This document shows positions 16,875 to 24,957 of a stretch of 35,267 nt of DNA, piece after piece. Each line of letters starts with the position of its first letter. The stretch's first letter is position 1. Below the pieces are notes generated by a model that made no database searches, was not told the DNA's origin, and was given only the letters and a program-made list of their open reading frames with translations. The position numbers were made by a program, and so were the translations under genes. This DNA comes from Alkaliphilus serpentinus (GTDB taxonomy: Bacteria > Bacillota > Clostridia > Peptostreptococcales > Natronincolaceae). The stretch lies in contig NZ_WBZB01000018.1 in NCBI RefSeq assembly GCF_009017255.1, positions 1-35,267 on the forward strand, read 5' to 3'.

Positions 16875-18470
16875 ATGCAACAGCATGATTTATTAGATGA
16901 AATTAGAAGAAGAAGAACCTTTGCAATCATCTCCCATCCCGATGCTGGTAAAACCACCCTGACGGAAAAGCTATTATTGTATGGAGGAGCCATTAGATTG
17001 GCTGGATCTGTCAAATCTAGAAGGGCTCAGAAGCACGCTGTTTCCGACTGGATGGAAATTGAAAAGCAAAGGGGTATTTCTGTTACCTCCAGTGTTCTGC
17101 AATTTAACTATGATGGATATTGTATTAACATATTAGATACCCCAGGTCACCAGGACTTCAGTGAGGACACCTATAGAACCCTGATGGCCGCCGATAGTGC
17201 AGTAATGGTTATTGACTGTGCTAAAGGGGTTGAGGAACAGACCAAAAAGCTATTCCATGTTTGCAAAATGAGGGGGATACCTATCTTTACCTTTATAAAC
17301 AAGCTGGATAGAGCCGGGAAGGATCCCTTTGAGTTAATGGAGGAGATTGAAAAGGTATTAGGGATTAAATCCTATCCAATGAATTGGCCTATTGGAACAG
17401 ATGGTAACTTTAAGGGAGTATATAATCGAAAAAAACGCCAGATAGAGCTTTTTAGTGAAGGTAACCATGGTCAATCCCAGGTAACCACTATGGTGGGAGA
17501 TGTTACGGATGATAAACTCAAGGGCCTATTAGGGCAGGATTTGCATAAGCAACTGATGGAGGAAATCGAGTTATTAGATATGGCAGGGGACGATTTTAAT
17601 ATTCATGAAATATTGACAGGTGAGCTTACCCCTATCTTCTTTGGTAGTGCCATGACAAACTTTGGTGTACAGCCCTTTTTAGAATCCTTCCTTAGGATTA
17701 CAAACCCACCATCACCAAGGAATAGCAATCAAGGGGAAATTGATCCTGAAACTGAGAACTTTACGGGCTTTATATTTAAAATACAGGCCAACATGAATCC
17801 AACCCATAGGGATCGAATCGCATTTCTTCGAATTTGCTCAGGGAAATTTACAAAGGGCATGCAGGTAAATCATGTTCAAGAGAATAAAAAGGTAAGGCTA
17901 TCTCAGCCTCAGCAGTTTATGGCCCAAGACAGGGTTGTAGTGGAAGAGGCCTATGCAGGAGATATCATCGGAATCCATGATCCTGGTATCTTTAGAATTG
18001 GAGATACCCTGTGTGAAAACCAAGACAAGATTGTTTATGAAGGAATTCCTGTTTTTGCTCCAGAGCATTTCGCAAAGATCTATGCCAAAAATTCTATGAA
18101 GCGTAAGCAGTTTTTAAAGGGGATTTCACAGCTGGCTGAAGAAGGGGCCATTCAGGTCTTTAAAAGACCCAACATTGGTGTAGAAGAGCTAATCGTAGGT
18201 GTAGTTGGAGCCCTTCAGTTTGAAGTGTTGGAGTATAGGTTGCAAAACGAGTATGGTGTAGTTATTAATATGCAGCAGCTACCCTATAGGTATATTAGAT
18301 GGGTTGAGATGAAGGATTTTGATCCTGAGAATTTTGGAGTTACCATGGACACATTAATTGTTGAGGATGAGGATGAAAAACCAGTCCTTTTATTCCAAAA
18401 CGAATGGTCAATCGAAAGAGTTAAGGAACGTAATCCGAAGGCTATATTAAAGGAAATATCAAGAAGATAG
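16875..18470 (+). CDS. prfC: Peptide chain release factor 3 (RF3 GTPase)
   Basis: This 531-residue translational GTPase recycles RF1/RF2 from the ribosome. The G1 motif is HPDAGKTT (near residue 22), G2/switch lies around QRGISVTSS, G3 is DTPGHQDF and G4 is NKLD. RF3-specific features are SDWMEIEKQRGISVT and the C-terminal domain AEEGAIQVFKRPNIG. The length equals the usual ~530. The start at 16875 follows GGAAAGAGGA; the upstream in-frame ATG at 16857 lacks an RBS. Confidence 0.95.
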   Translation: MQQHDLLDEIRRRRTFAIISHPDAGKTTLTEKLLLYGGAIRLAGSVKSRRAQKHAVSDWMEIEKQRGISVTSSVLQFNYDGYCINILDTPGHQDFSEDTYRTLMAADSAVMVIDCAKGVEEQTKKLFHVCKMRGIPIFTFINKLDRAGKDPFELMEEIEKVLGIKSYPMNWPIGTDGNFKGVYNRKKRQIELFSEGNHGQSQVTTMVGDVTDDKLKGLLGQDLHKQLMEEIELLDMAGDDFNIHEILTGELTPIFFGSAMTNFGVQPFLESFLRITNPPSPRNSNQGEIDPETENFTGFIFKIQANMNPTHRDRIAFLRICSGKFTKGMQVNHVQENKKVRLSQPQQFMAQDRVVVEEAYAGDIIGIHDPGIFRIGDTLCENQDKIVYEGIPVFAPEHFAKIYAKNSMKRKQFLKGISQLAEEGAIQVFKRPNIGVEELIVGVVGALQFEVLEYRLQNEYGVVINMQQLPYRYIRWVEMKDFDPENFGVTMDTLIVEDEDEKPVLLFQNEWSIERVKERNPKAILKEISRR

Positions 18471-18472
18471 AA

Positions 18473-18502
18473 CTGCACAACGGGGACGGTTTTCATTGTG
18501 CA
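18473..18502. repeat. GGGGACGG-containing palindromic repeat element
   Basis: TGCACAA and TTGTGCA flank a GGGGACGGTTTTCA centre. The same GGGGACG core lies in the hairpin at 3210-3245 with an unrelated stem sequence. Such elements with variable stems are a recognisable clostridial intergenic motif. Confidence 0.5.
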
Positions 18503-18535
18503 TATGACAATCATCTTTCATTAAAGAAAATCTAA

Positions 18536-18560
18536 AAAATCACCCACTGGGTGATTTTTT
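18536..18560. terminator. Bidirectional terminator between prfC and the HD-domain gene
   Basis: AAATCACCC and GGGTGATTT form a stem with a 3-nt loop, followed by a T-run on the plus strand and by A/T tracts on the other side. Confidence 0.75.
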
Positions 18561-19036
18561 TAGTACATATTATCATATTTTTGAATAAGGTTAATATCCT
18601 CATTGGTAGACAGCTTATGGTGGTTTTCTACAAGATAAATAATATCCTTATCTAACCTCAGCTGGTGTAAAAACTCAACTGCGATTTTAGGGTGATGGTT
18701 TTTATAAAACAAAGCCTTTTTAATAAAGAAAGGAAGAAGCCTTGCCCTTACAGGATGTTTAGCCAATATAACGACAATTACTTTATTAAAAATATTCAGA
18801 TTTGACTCAACCTTACCAACATCATGAAGAAGGGCAGCCTTTATAAGTTTTCTATTAGTGGGTTTTTCTTGATAGCAACCATAGGCCACCTTTACAGAAT
18901 GAACCTGTTCACCAACTCTTAGTCTATAAAATAAGGCTCTTTCGTTTGGAGTTAAGTACTCCCTTACAAATTCATGATCCTTTCCACTCATCTTTGCAGT
19001 TAAGCCATAAAAAACCTGCTTGATTCTATAAAGCAT
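18560..19036 (-). CDS. HD-domain phosphohydrolase, 158 aa
   Basis: This is a small HD-domain protein, probably metal-dependent. His46 (QVHSVKVA), the paired His71-Asp72 (LLHDVGK) and the late YKNHHPKIA histidines give the HD pattern. NHHKLST near the C-terminus supplies a further metal-ligand candidate. KALF and ARLLPFFI are hydrophobic but not clearly transmembrane. Nucleotide or cyclic-nucleotide hydrolysis is the family activity; the substrate is unknown. It is monocistronic and convergent with prfC. Confidence 0.8.
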   Translation of the reverse strand: MLYRIKQVFYGLTAKMSGKDHEFVREYLTPNERALFYRLRVGEQVHSVKVAYGCYQEKPTNRKLIKAALLHDVGKVESNLNIFNKVIVVILAKHPVRARLLPFFIKKALFYKNHHPKIAVEFLHQLRLDKDIIYLVENHHKLSTNEDINLIQKYDNMY

Positions 19037-19187
19037 TTTTCAAAACCCCTATAATTTTATAGTTTTATATTACTGATTTATTATTACGAATCTGATTTTA
19101 TTATAGCATTTTTATTTATTTCTGTGTAATTTTATTCTTATTATTGTATAATTTATATTAGAAATGTTAAGGGAAGGAAGGGATAAA

Positions 19188-20129
19188 GTGAAGGCATTAT
19201 TTACATATGATTATGGCAAAGAAAAAATGAAAGCCATTAGGGACTTAGGCTATGAAATCATGATTCAAAAGGAGGATGAGGCTGTAGTTACAGAAGATAT
19301 AGAAGATGCTGAAATCTTAGTTTGCTATAATCCTTTTGATACATTAGATATATCTAAACTATCCAAGTTAAAATGGATACAGTTATCCAGTATTGGAATC
19401 GACCAGGTTCCTCTAGAGATCGTTAAGGAAAGGGGAATAACCCTTACCAATAATCGTGGGGGATATAGTATTCCCATGGGTGAATGGATTGTCCTTAAGA
19501 TGCTAGAAATCTATAAAAATAGCTATGGATTCTTCAAACTACAACAACAAAAACGATGGAAGCTAGATAAATCGTTACTAGAGCTCTCTGGAAAGAAGGT
19601 TCTTTTTATTGGTACTGGTACAATTGCTCAAGAGGCTGCCAAAAGGCTGCAGGGCTTTGATATGGATATTATGGGTATCAACACTAGGGGCCGTAATACA
19701 GAATACTTTCATCAGTGCTATGGAATAGATGTCTTAGAAGAAATTATCCCAATGGCGGATATTGTAGTTCTGACAATACCCCATACAGAAAAGACCCACC
19801 ATCTTATAAACATTAATAGACTTAAGAATATGAAAAGGGACGCACTACTAATCAATGTAAGCAGAGGTAGCATTATTGATGAAGGAGCTTTAATAAATCA
19901 TCTGAGAGAAGGAAATCTTATGGGTGTGGCCCTAGATGTATTTGAAGAGGAACCCTTACCAATAGAGAGTCCTTTATGGGAAATGGATAGGGTATATACC
20001 ACACCCCATAATTCATGGATTTCGGAGATGCGGAATGAAAGGAAAATAAAAATGATAATGGAAAATATGCGAAGATATAGAAGGGGTGAAGAATTAATCA
20101 ACAAAATAGACATTAAAAGGGGTTATTAG
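19188..20129 (+). CDS. D-isomer-specific 2-hydroxyacid dehydrogenase, 313 aa
   Basis: This is an NAD-dependent dehydrogenase of the D-2-hydroxyacid family. The Rossmann motif VLFIGTGTIAQEAAKRL lies mid-protein. Catalytic residues are in the expected blocks: Arg in INVSRGSIID, Glu in DVFEEEPLP and His in TTPHNSW. The substrate (glycerate, lactate, phosphoglycerate and others) cannot be decided, and there is no C-terminal ACT domain as in SerA. I place the start at GTG 19188, 7 nt after GGAAGG; an in-frame ATG 24 bp upstream has no RBS. A TATAAT at 19147-19152 is the likely -10. Confidence 0.85.
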   Translation: MKALFTYDYGKEKMKAIRDLGYEIMIQKEDEAVVTEDIEDAEILVCYNPFDTLDISKLSKLKWIQLSSIGIDQVPLEIVKERGITLTNNRGGYSIPMGEWIVLKMLEIYKNSYGFFKLQQQKRWKLDKSLLELSGKKVLFIGTGTIAQEAAKRLQGFDMDIMGINTRGRNTEYFHQCYGIDVLEEIIPMADIVVLTIPHTEKTHHLININRLKNMKRDALLINVSRGSIIDEGALINHLREGNLMGVALDVFEEEPLPIESPLWEMDRVYTTPHNSWISEMRNERKIKMIMENMRRYRRGEELINKIDIKRGY

Positions 20130-20222
20130 CCAGATTCCTTTACAAATCAGGTATAAAGCAGGAATTTCCCTCATATAAATGCAGTAACAAGGGGTTTATT
20201 CATATAAAAGGAGGGAACCATA

Positions 20223-20408
20223 TTGTTAACTTGGATTTCTTTAATACTTGTTCTAGTAGGAGCCATTAACTGGGGATTAGTTGGCTTGTTTGACTTTGAT
20301 ATTGTGGCAGCATTATTCAGAGGAAGAAGAACTCCCTTTAGTCAGCTTATTTACATATTAATAGGATTATCGGGATTATACACTATACTAATGTTATTTT
20401 TAAGATGA
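20223..20408 (+). CDS. DUF378 (YuzA-like) small membrane protein, 61 aa
   Basis: This is a 61-residue protein with two hydrophobic helices. INWGLVGLFDFDIVAALF matches the conserved centre of the DUF378 family (PF04070). The start is TTG after AAGGAGGG. Function unknown; family members are small inner-membrane proteins. It ends at a terminator. Confidence 0.88.
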   Translation: MLTWISLILVLVGAINWGLVGLFDFDIVAALFRGRRTPFSQLIYILIGLSGLYTILMLFLR

Positions 20409-20442
20409 TAGCTTGAAAAAGAATTATTAGCATTGGTAAAGG

Positions 20443-20467
20443 GCAGAGGAGAATCCCTCTGCTTTTT
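20443..20467 (+). terminator. Intrinsic terminator after the DUF378 gene
   Basis: GCAGAGG (20443-20449) pairs with CCTCTGC (20456-20462), followed by TTTTT. Confidence 0.85.
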
Positions 20468-20506
20468 ATCGTGACAATAAAATTAACAAATGAGGGGATG
20501 AAGAGA

Positions 20507-21034
20507 ATGGCAAGAATAAAGCCTGTTGAATTAAGCGTAGCCAATGATGAGGCAAAAAAAATATTTGATGAATTTATGGAGCAACGGGGTAATGTACCCA
20601 ACATGTTTAGAACCCTTGCTCATCGACCACAATTATTGGAAACAGCCTATACCCATTTTAAAACAATACTATCTACAGGAACAGTGGATATTAAGCTAAA
20701 GGAGATTTTAGCCGTAAGGGTTTCTGTTATGAATGAATGTGCCTACTGACTTTCCTCCCATACTGCTTTGGCAAAGCGGTTTGGCGTATCAGAGGAATCC
20801 ATTAAAGCTCTATTGGAGGGTTTAAAAAATCCTCAAATCTTCTCTGAAAGGGAGCTGGTGGCTTTAGAATTTGCAGAAACCATGTCAGAAAATCGAAAGA
20901 TGACGGATGAACTATGGAGTAAACTTAAAGAACACTTCGATGATGGAGAAGTAATTGAAATAGCCTGTGTGGTGGGGGTTTTTAATTATTTTAATAGGTT
21001 TAATAATGTACTTGATGTTGATATCACCAAATAA
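20507..21034 (+). CDS. AhpD-like/carboxymuconolactone decarboxylase-family selenoprotein (in-frame UGA at 20747-20749 read as Sec)
   Basis: Read through UGA, the product is 175 residues. It opens MARIKPVELSVANDEAK and runs through GNVPNMFRTLAHRPQLLETAYTHF and the redox centre ECAYULSSH to HTALAKRFGVSEESIKALLEG and a helical tail. In AhpD-type peroxidase-related proteins this centre is ECxxCxxxH, so UGA stands exactly at the second, usually resolving, cysteine. The reading frame continues across the UGA with no shift, and both halves belong to the same family. An 8-bp hairpin with a GGC loop sits 20 nt after the UGA. The start at 20507 has GAGGGG 9 nt upstream. A cytosolic thiol/selenol peroxidase or disulfide-reductase role is likely. 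Confidence 0.88.
20747..20780 (+). promoter_or_regulatory. Bacterial SECIS candidate of the AhpD-like selenoprotein
   Basis: UGA is at 20747-20749. ACTGCTTT (20762-20769) and AAAGCGGT (20773-20780) form an 8-bp stem with a 3-nt GGC loop. The loop GG begins exactly 20 nt after the UGA, the arrangement expected for SelB recruitment. Confidence 0.75.
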
Positions 21035-21059
21035 TATAAGAAATCTAGTACATTAATAA

Positions 21060-21118
21060 TTAAAAACAGAAATAATGGCATTCCCTCTATGTCTCTATAG
21101 GATGGGGTGCTGTTTTTT
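21060..21118 (+). terminator. Probable imperfect terminator after the AhpD-like gene
   Basis: The GCA/GGGG arms form an interrupted stem followed by a TTTTTT run at about 21111-21118. Confidence 0.4.
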
Positions 21119-21189
21119 CTTCTATAATTCTTTAACCAAAGAAAATCCTCCTCATATAATATAATAAGTGTAAAGAAAGGAGGATTCAA

Positions 21190-21966
21190 TTGAATAATCA
21201 TTATTCTTATCATATTTCACCAGCTCAATTTCCGCCTCCACCAAAATGCCCTGGTGGAACCATATATACAGTAAGACCTGGAGATACAATGTTTCGAATA
21301 GCCAATGAATATGGCATTCAACTAAATCAGTTAATTGCTGCTAATCCACAGGTTACAAACCCTAACATCATATCACCTGGACAAGAATTATGCATACCTA
21401 TAGAAATAACCCCTACCCCTCCACCCACCGAATTCTGCCCAAATGGCACCATCTACATTGCCCAACAAGGAGATACCCTATTCTTAATATCTAGAAGGTA
21501 TGGCATCACAGTTCAGAAGTTAATAGAGGCCAATCCACAAATTCCCGATCCCAATATATTAGAGGTTGGACAACGGGTTTGTATTCCTATACCGGATTTA
21601 CCTATACCTAATGGAGCTTGTAAAGCAGAGCTCATGCCTATCTATAGGGGAGTTTTAGGGGGAACAGCCTTTGTGGATGTTGGTACACCTACATTATGGA
21701 TTGCAACCTTTGGTTTGCCTGCACCTGCAATTGTTAATCCCCAATTTAGTGTTTATGTTGCTTGGGTGTATAATCCTACAGCAGGAAGCTATGTGAAGAC
21801 AAGGCTTATTCCCACTGATGCACCAGGTATTGAGGTGGGTTATAAGGCCTTTGAGGAGTTAATTACCTTCGAGGGCTTTACAGAAATCATTGTAACGGCT
21901 GAACCAGCTGCAATACCTAATGCACCATCGGGAACTGTGTTTCTGAAGGGCAAAATAGTGTGTTAG
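21190..21966 (+). CDS. LysM-repeat protein, spore coat/exosporium-type candidate, 258 aa
   Basis: Two LysM domains (about residues 25-73 and 86-134) contain the YTVRPGDTMFRIANEYGIQLNQLIAANP and IYIAQQGDTLFLISRRYGITVQKLIEANP patterns. Both domains end GQ-LCIPI or GQRVCIPIP. A PPPP/PTPPPTE proline linker joins them. The C-terminal 115 residues form an unrecognised beta-rich domain. No signal peptide or membrane segment is evident, which with LysM is a common profile of spore coat proteins such as SafA-like ones. The start is TTG at 21190 after AAAGGAGG. The coat role is inference. Confidence 0.75.
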   Translation: MNNHYSYHISPAQFPPPPKCPGGTIYTVRPGDTMFRIANEYGIQLNQLIAANPQVTNPNIISPGQELCIPIEITPTPPPTEFCPNGTIYIAQQGDTLFLISRRYGITVQKLIEANPQIPDPNILEVGQRVCIPIPDLPIPNGACKAELMPIYRGVLGGTAFVDVGTPTLWIATFGLPAPAIVNPQFSVYVAWVYNPTAGSYVKTRLIPTDAPGIEVGYKAFEELITFEGFTEIIVTAEPAAIPNAPSGTVFLKGKIVC

Positions 21967-22015
21967 AATACATTCCTTTAGCAGTAGCTATCAAAAAAAA
22001 CATAAAAACACAGTT

Positions 22016-22047
22016 TAAAGGCATCTCTAGGAGGTGTCTTTATTTTT
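22016..22047 (+). terminator. Terminator after the LysM gene
   Basis: AAAGGCATCTC pairs with GAGGTGTCTTT through wobbles, followed by a T-rich tail. Confidence 0.65.
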
Positions 22048-22105
22048 CATTGAAAAAATCTGGATTAGATAAAATATGAGTTAGCCACCTTCAGACAAAT
22101 TCTCG

Positions 22106-22133
22106 TTAAAACATGATAAATTTATAGTATAAT
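22106..22133 (+). promoter_or_regulatory. Probable promoter of the MFS-radical SAM unit
   Basis: TTAAAA (22106-22111) and TATAAT (22128-22133) are 16 bp apart, about 45 nt before the ATG at 22182. Confidence 0.45.
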
Positions 22134-22181
22134 AAATTAGATGCTAATGATTATTACATAGATAGGAGAGGACTTGATAAA

Positions 22182-23465
22182 ATGGACCTTAGTAAAAGAA
22201 AATGGAGTATATGGACTACCCTTGTTATTGCTTTTATTACAGTTTTCTTTCATAGAATGGCCATAAGTGTAATGGCAGATGATCTAATAAGAGACCTTAA
22301 TTTAACAGGTAAAACCTTAGGAAATTTAACATCGATGAATTTTTATGCCTATGCCCTAATGCAAATTCCCGTTGGGATAATGGTAGATACCATTGGTGTA
22401 AGAAAAATATCCTCATTGGGAATGCTAATTACAGGAATTGGTTCCATCCTATTTGGTTTCTCATCAACCATATCAATGGCCTATATAGCTCGGTTTATGG
22501 TGGGTTTAGGAACATCGGTAATTATTGTTTCTATCATAAAGGTGCAAACCATATGGTTTAGAAGGGAGCAGTTTTCAACCCTTAGTGGATTTACTTCCTT
22601 ATCCGGGAATCTAGGAGCTCTATTGGCCACCTTTCCTTTGGCTTATTTAGTTATGGGGGTGGGCTGGAGAAAAAGCTTTCAACTAATGGGGGTTATGTCC
22701 TTAATCATGGCCTTAGCTATTTGGTTGATTGTAAAGGAAAAGCCGGATGGGGAGGCTGATAAGAAAAAAGCCTTTAGCTTTGAGTCTATTACCAACGGAT
22801 TAAAAACTGTAATAACCAATCCCTATACCTGGCCACCCTTTGCAATTATGTTTTTAATGGTGGGGTCAATGACTGCAATACTTGGCCTTTGGGGGGTACC
22901 CTATCTAATGCATGTATATGATATGTCCAAGGCTCAAGCCGCAGGTAATCTATCATTAGTTGCCATTGGATTTATGCTTGGAGGACCAATGGTTGGATAT
23001 CTTTCTGATTTTCTTAAGGGAGAGATCAAGAGAATTTTGTTTGCCGCAACAGGTCTATTTACCTTCATATGGGCCTTTATCGCTATGGCAGGTGGAAAAC
23101 CCAATGCTGTTTATCTTCCCATTATTTTTTTTATGCTGGGAGTTACAACTATTTGTCATATCTTAGCCTTTACCAATGTTAAAGATGTAAACCCTGATTC
23201 TTTAACAGGAAGTGCAGCCGCCATAATCAATGTAGGAGAGTTTGTTGGGGGATCCCTCCTGAGCTTTCTTATAGGTGTTTTCTTAGATTACGGTTGGGGA
23301 GGCACTATACAGAATGGAACAAGAATCTATAGTGTAGATCAATATCAAAAAGTTTTTATTGCAATAGCTATTATAGGTTTTTTCAGTATGATTTCAACCC
23401 TACTAATGAAGGGAAAGGAAAAGAAGGTGAATATCATTCATGAAGAAGGAAGTCTTACCCTATAG
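22182..23465 (+). CDS. Major facilitator superfamily transporter, 427 aa
   Basis: This has about 12 hydrophobic segments with a central basic cytoplasmic loop (EKPDGEADKKKAFSF). The MFS signature D-x2-G-x-R-K is present as DTIGVRK (residues ~64-70), with ARFMVGLGTSV marking helix 4. The N-terminal LTGKTLGNLTSMNFYAYALMQIPVGIMVD resembles the NarK/hexuronate and sugar-phosphate antiporter types. Substrate unknown. The last 26 bp overlap the start of the following gene, suggesting translational coupling. Confidence 0.88.
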   Translation: MDLSKRKWSIWTTLVIAFITVFFHRMAISVMADDLIRDLNLTGKTLGNLTSMNFYAYALMQIPVGIMVDTIGVRKISSLGMLITGIGSILFGFSSTISMAYIARFMVGLGTSVIIVSIIKVQTIWFRREQFSTLSGFTSLSGNLGALLATFPLAYLVMGVGWRKSFQLMGVMSLIMALAIWLIVKEKPDGEADKKKAFSFESITNGLKTVITNPYTWPPFAIMFLMVGSMTAILGLWGVPYLMHVYDMSKAQAAGNLSLVAIGFMLGGPMVGYLSDFLKGEIKRILFAATGLFTFIWAFIAMAGGKPNAVYLPIIFFMLGVTTICHILAFTNVKDVNPDSLTGSAAAIINVGEFVGGSLLSFLIGVFLDYGWGGTIQNGTRIYSVDQYQKVFIAIAIIGFFSMISTLLMKGKEKKVNIIHEEGSLTL

Positions 23466-24387
23466 AGTATATTCTGATTATCTAAGGGAGAAGTATGGAG
23501 AAAAAGTATATAAACTACCGGTTAATCTGCCAGTAACCTGTCCCAACAGAGATGGTAGGTTAGGAGTGGGTGGGTGTACCTTTTGTGGAGAGATTGGTAC
23601 GGGATTCGAGAATCTCCCCAGCAGCTTCTCTGTTAAAAAACAGCTTCAAGAGAATATGGAGTATATCAGTAAAAAATACAATGCTAAAAAGTTTATCGCA
23701 TATTTTCAAAACTATAGCAATACCTATCTAGAGGTTAATACCTTTAAAGGCCTAATGGAGGAGGCAACCTTGGAGGATATTGTAGAATTATGCATATCAA
23801 CCCGCCCAGATTGTATTACAAGGGAGCATCTTCAAGTATTAAGGGAAATATCCATCAGAAGAGGTGTTGAAATTTCCATAGAGCTAGGTCTTCAAACGGT
23901 AAATTATCAGACTTTAAAGAAGATTAACAGAGGTCATACCTTGGCTGAATTTATAGATGCAGTTATGGCCATCAAGGAATTTAACTTTGAAATATGTGCC
24001 CATCTTATATTAAACCTTCCATGGGATAATATGGAGGATGTTTTGGAGAATGCAAAGATTATGTCTGCCCTTGGCCTTCATCAAGTCAAGCTTCATGGTC
24101 TCTATATTATGAAGGATACTGTAATGGGAAAGGAATATGAAGAAGGGAAGTTTGAGATTATTTCTTTAGATGAATACAAGGAAAGGGTTATATCCTTTTT
24201 GGAATACTTAAGCCCCAGCATAGTAGTACAAAGGATTATTGGGAGAGCTCCAGAAGAAAATGCCCTCTTTGTAAACTGGAACACCAGCTGGTGGAAAATA
24301 CGGGATGAGATCCATGAAAAAATGCTAACTGAAAACCGATATCAAGGAAAAAAAGCAAATTATTTGTCGGGAAAAGCATTAAAATAA
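23440..24387 (+). CDS. Radical SAM protein of the TIGR01212/YhcC family, 315 aa
   Basis: Cysteines Cys34, Cys46 and Cys49 (CPNRDGRLGVGGCTFC) form the spaced iron-sulfur cluster motif of the YhcC/TIGR01212 family (Elp3-like radical SAM). Downstream blocks are YFQNYSNTY, ISTRPDCI and VEISIELGLQTVNYQTLKKINRGH. The tail INWNTSWW is also family-like. The biochemical function of the family is not settled. The gene starts inside the MFS coding end, at an ATG with AAGGTGA upstream. Confidence 0.9.
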   Translation: MKKEVLPYRVYSDYLREKYGEKVYKLPVNLPVTCPNRDGRLGVGGCTFCGEIGTGFENLPSSFSVKKQLQENMEYISKKYNAKKFIAYFQNYSNTYLEVNTFKGLMEEATLEDIVELCISTRPDCITREHLQVLREISIRRGVEISIELGLQTVNYQTLKKINRGHTLAEFIDAVMAIKEFNFEICAHLILNLPWDNMEDVLENAKIMSALGLHQVKLHGLYIMKDTVMGKEYEEGKFEIISLDEYKERVISFLEYLSPSIVVQRIIGRAPEENALFVNWNTSWWKIRDEIHEKMLTENRYQGKKANYLSGKALK

Positions 24388-24467
24388 ATTTTATTGGCAG
24401 GAAAAATTCAGAATATATAGAAATATATATAAAAGCATAAAAATCCGTTTATTAGGGGGAATTCATT

Positions 24468-24890
24468 ATGATAAAGCTCTTTGTAGGAAAAAAAGGAAGC
24501 GGAAAAACAAAGCATTTGATTGATTCTGCCAATGATTCAGTAAAAAAGGTTAAGGGACACGTTGTTTATATTGATTATGATAATAGCCATATGTTCCAAA
24601 TTGATTATCGAGTTCGGTTTATAAGCACCAAAGAGTATAATATCAGTAGAGAAGAAGAGTTTTATGGATTTTTATGTGGCATAATAGCTTCAAATTATGA
24701 TATCGAAGCAATCTATATAGATGGATTATATAATATAGTTCAAAAAGATATGAATCTATTGGAAAGCTTCTTTAAAAAATTAGATTCCATAGAGTTAAAA
24801 TACAATGTAAGTTTTAATATAGCTGTAACCACCCAGGATGGAGAGTTGCCTGAATACATGAAAAAATATGTTTTATCAAATATTGTGTAG
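24468..24890 (+). CDS. P-loop (ATP-binding) protein of unknown function, 140 aa
   Basis: A Walker A-like GKKGSGKTKH (residues ~7-16) is followed by VVYIDYDNSH and AIYIDGLYNIV, which may supply Walker B-type aspartates. There are no transmembrane segments. Length and layout resemble small uncharacterised P-loop proteins of Clostridia; I cannot name the family. AGGGGG precedes the ATG. It is convergent with the SelW-like gene across a terminator. Confidence 0.7.
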   Translation: MIKLFVGKKGSGKTKHLIDSANDSVKKVKGHVVYIDYDNSHMFQIDYRVRFISTKEYNISREEEFYGFLCGIIASNYDIEAIYIDGLYNIVQKDMNLLESFFKKLDSIELKYNVSFNIAVTTQDGELPEYMKKYVLSNIV

Positions 24891-24894
24891 TTAC

Positions 24895-24930
24895 AAAATA
24901 TAAGTAGCTCAATAGAGCTACTTATATTTT
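24895..24930. terminator. Long bidirectional terminator between the P-loop and SelW-like genes
   Basis: A perfect 16-bp stem (24895-24910 with 24915-24930) and a 4-nt AATA loop are flanked by A/T tracts on both strands. Confidence 0.9.
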
Positions 24931-24957
24931 TATATGAAAAATGTTGTAACCTCCAGA

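Noticed and set aside
20471-20749. AhpD-like gene as a truncated pseudogene
   Set aside because: The UGA replaces a motif cysteine, the frame resumes without a shift, and a SECIS-like hairpin follows.
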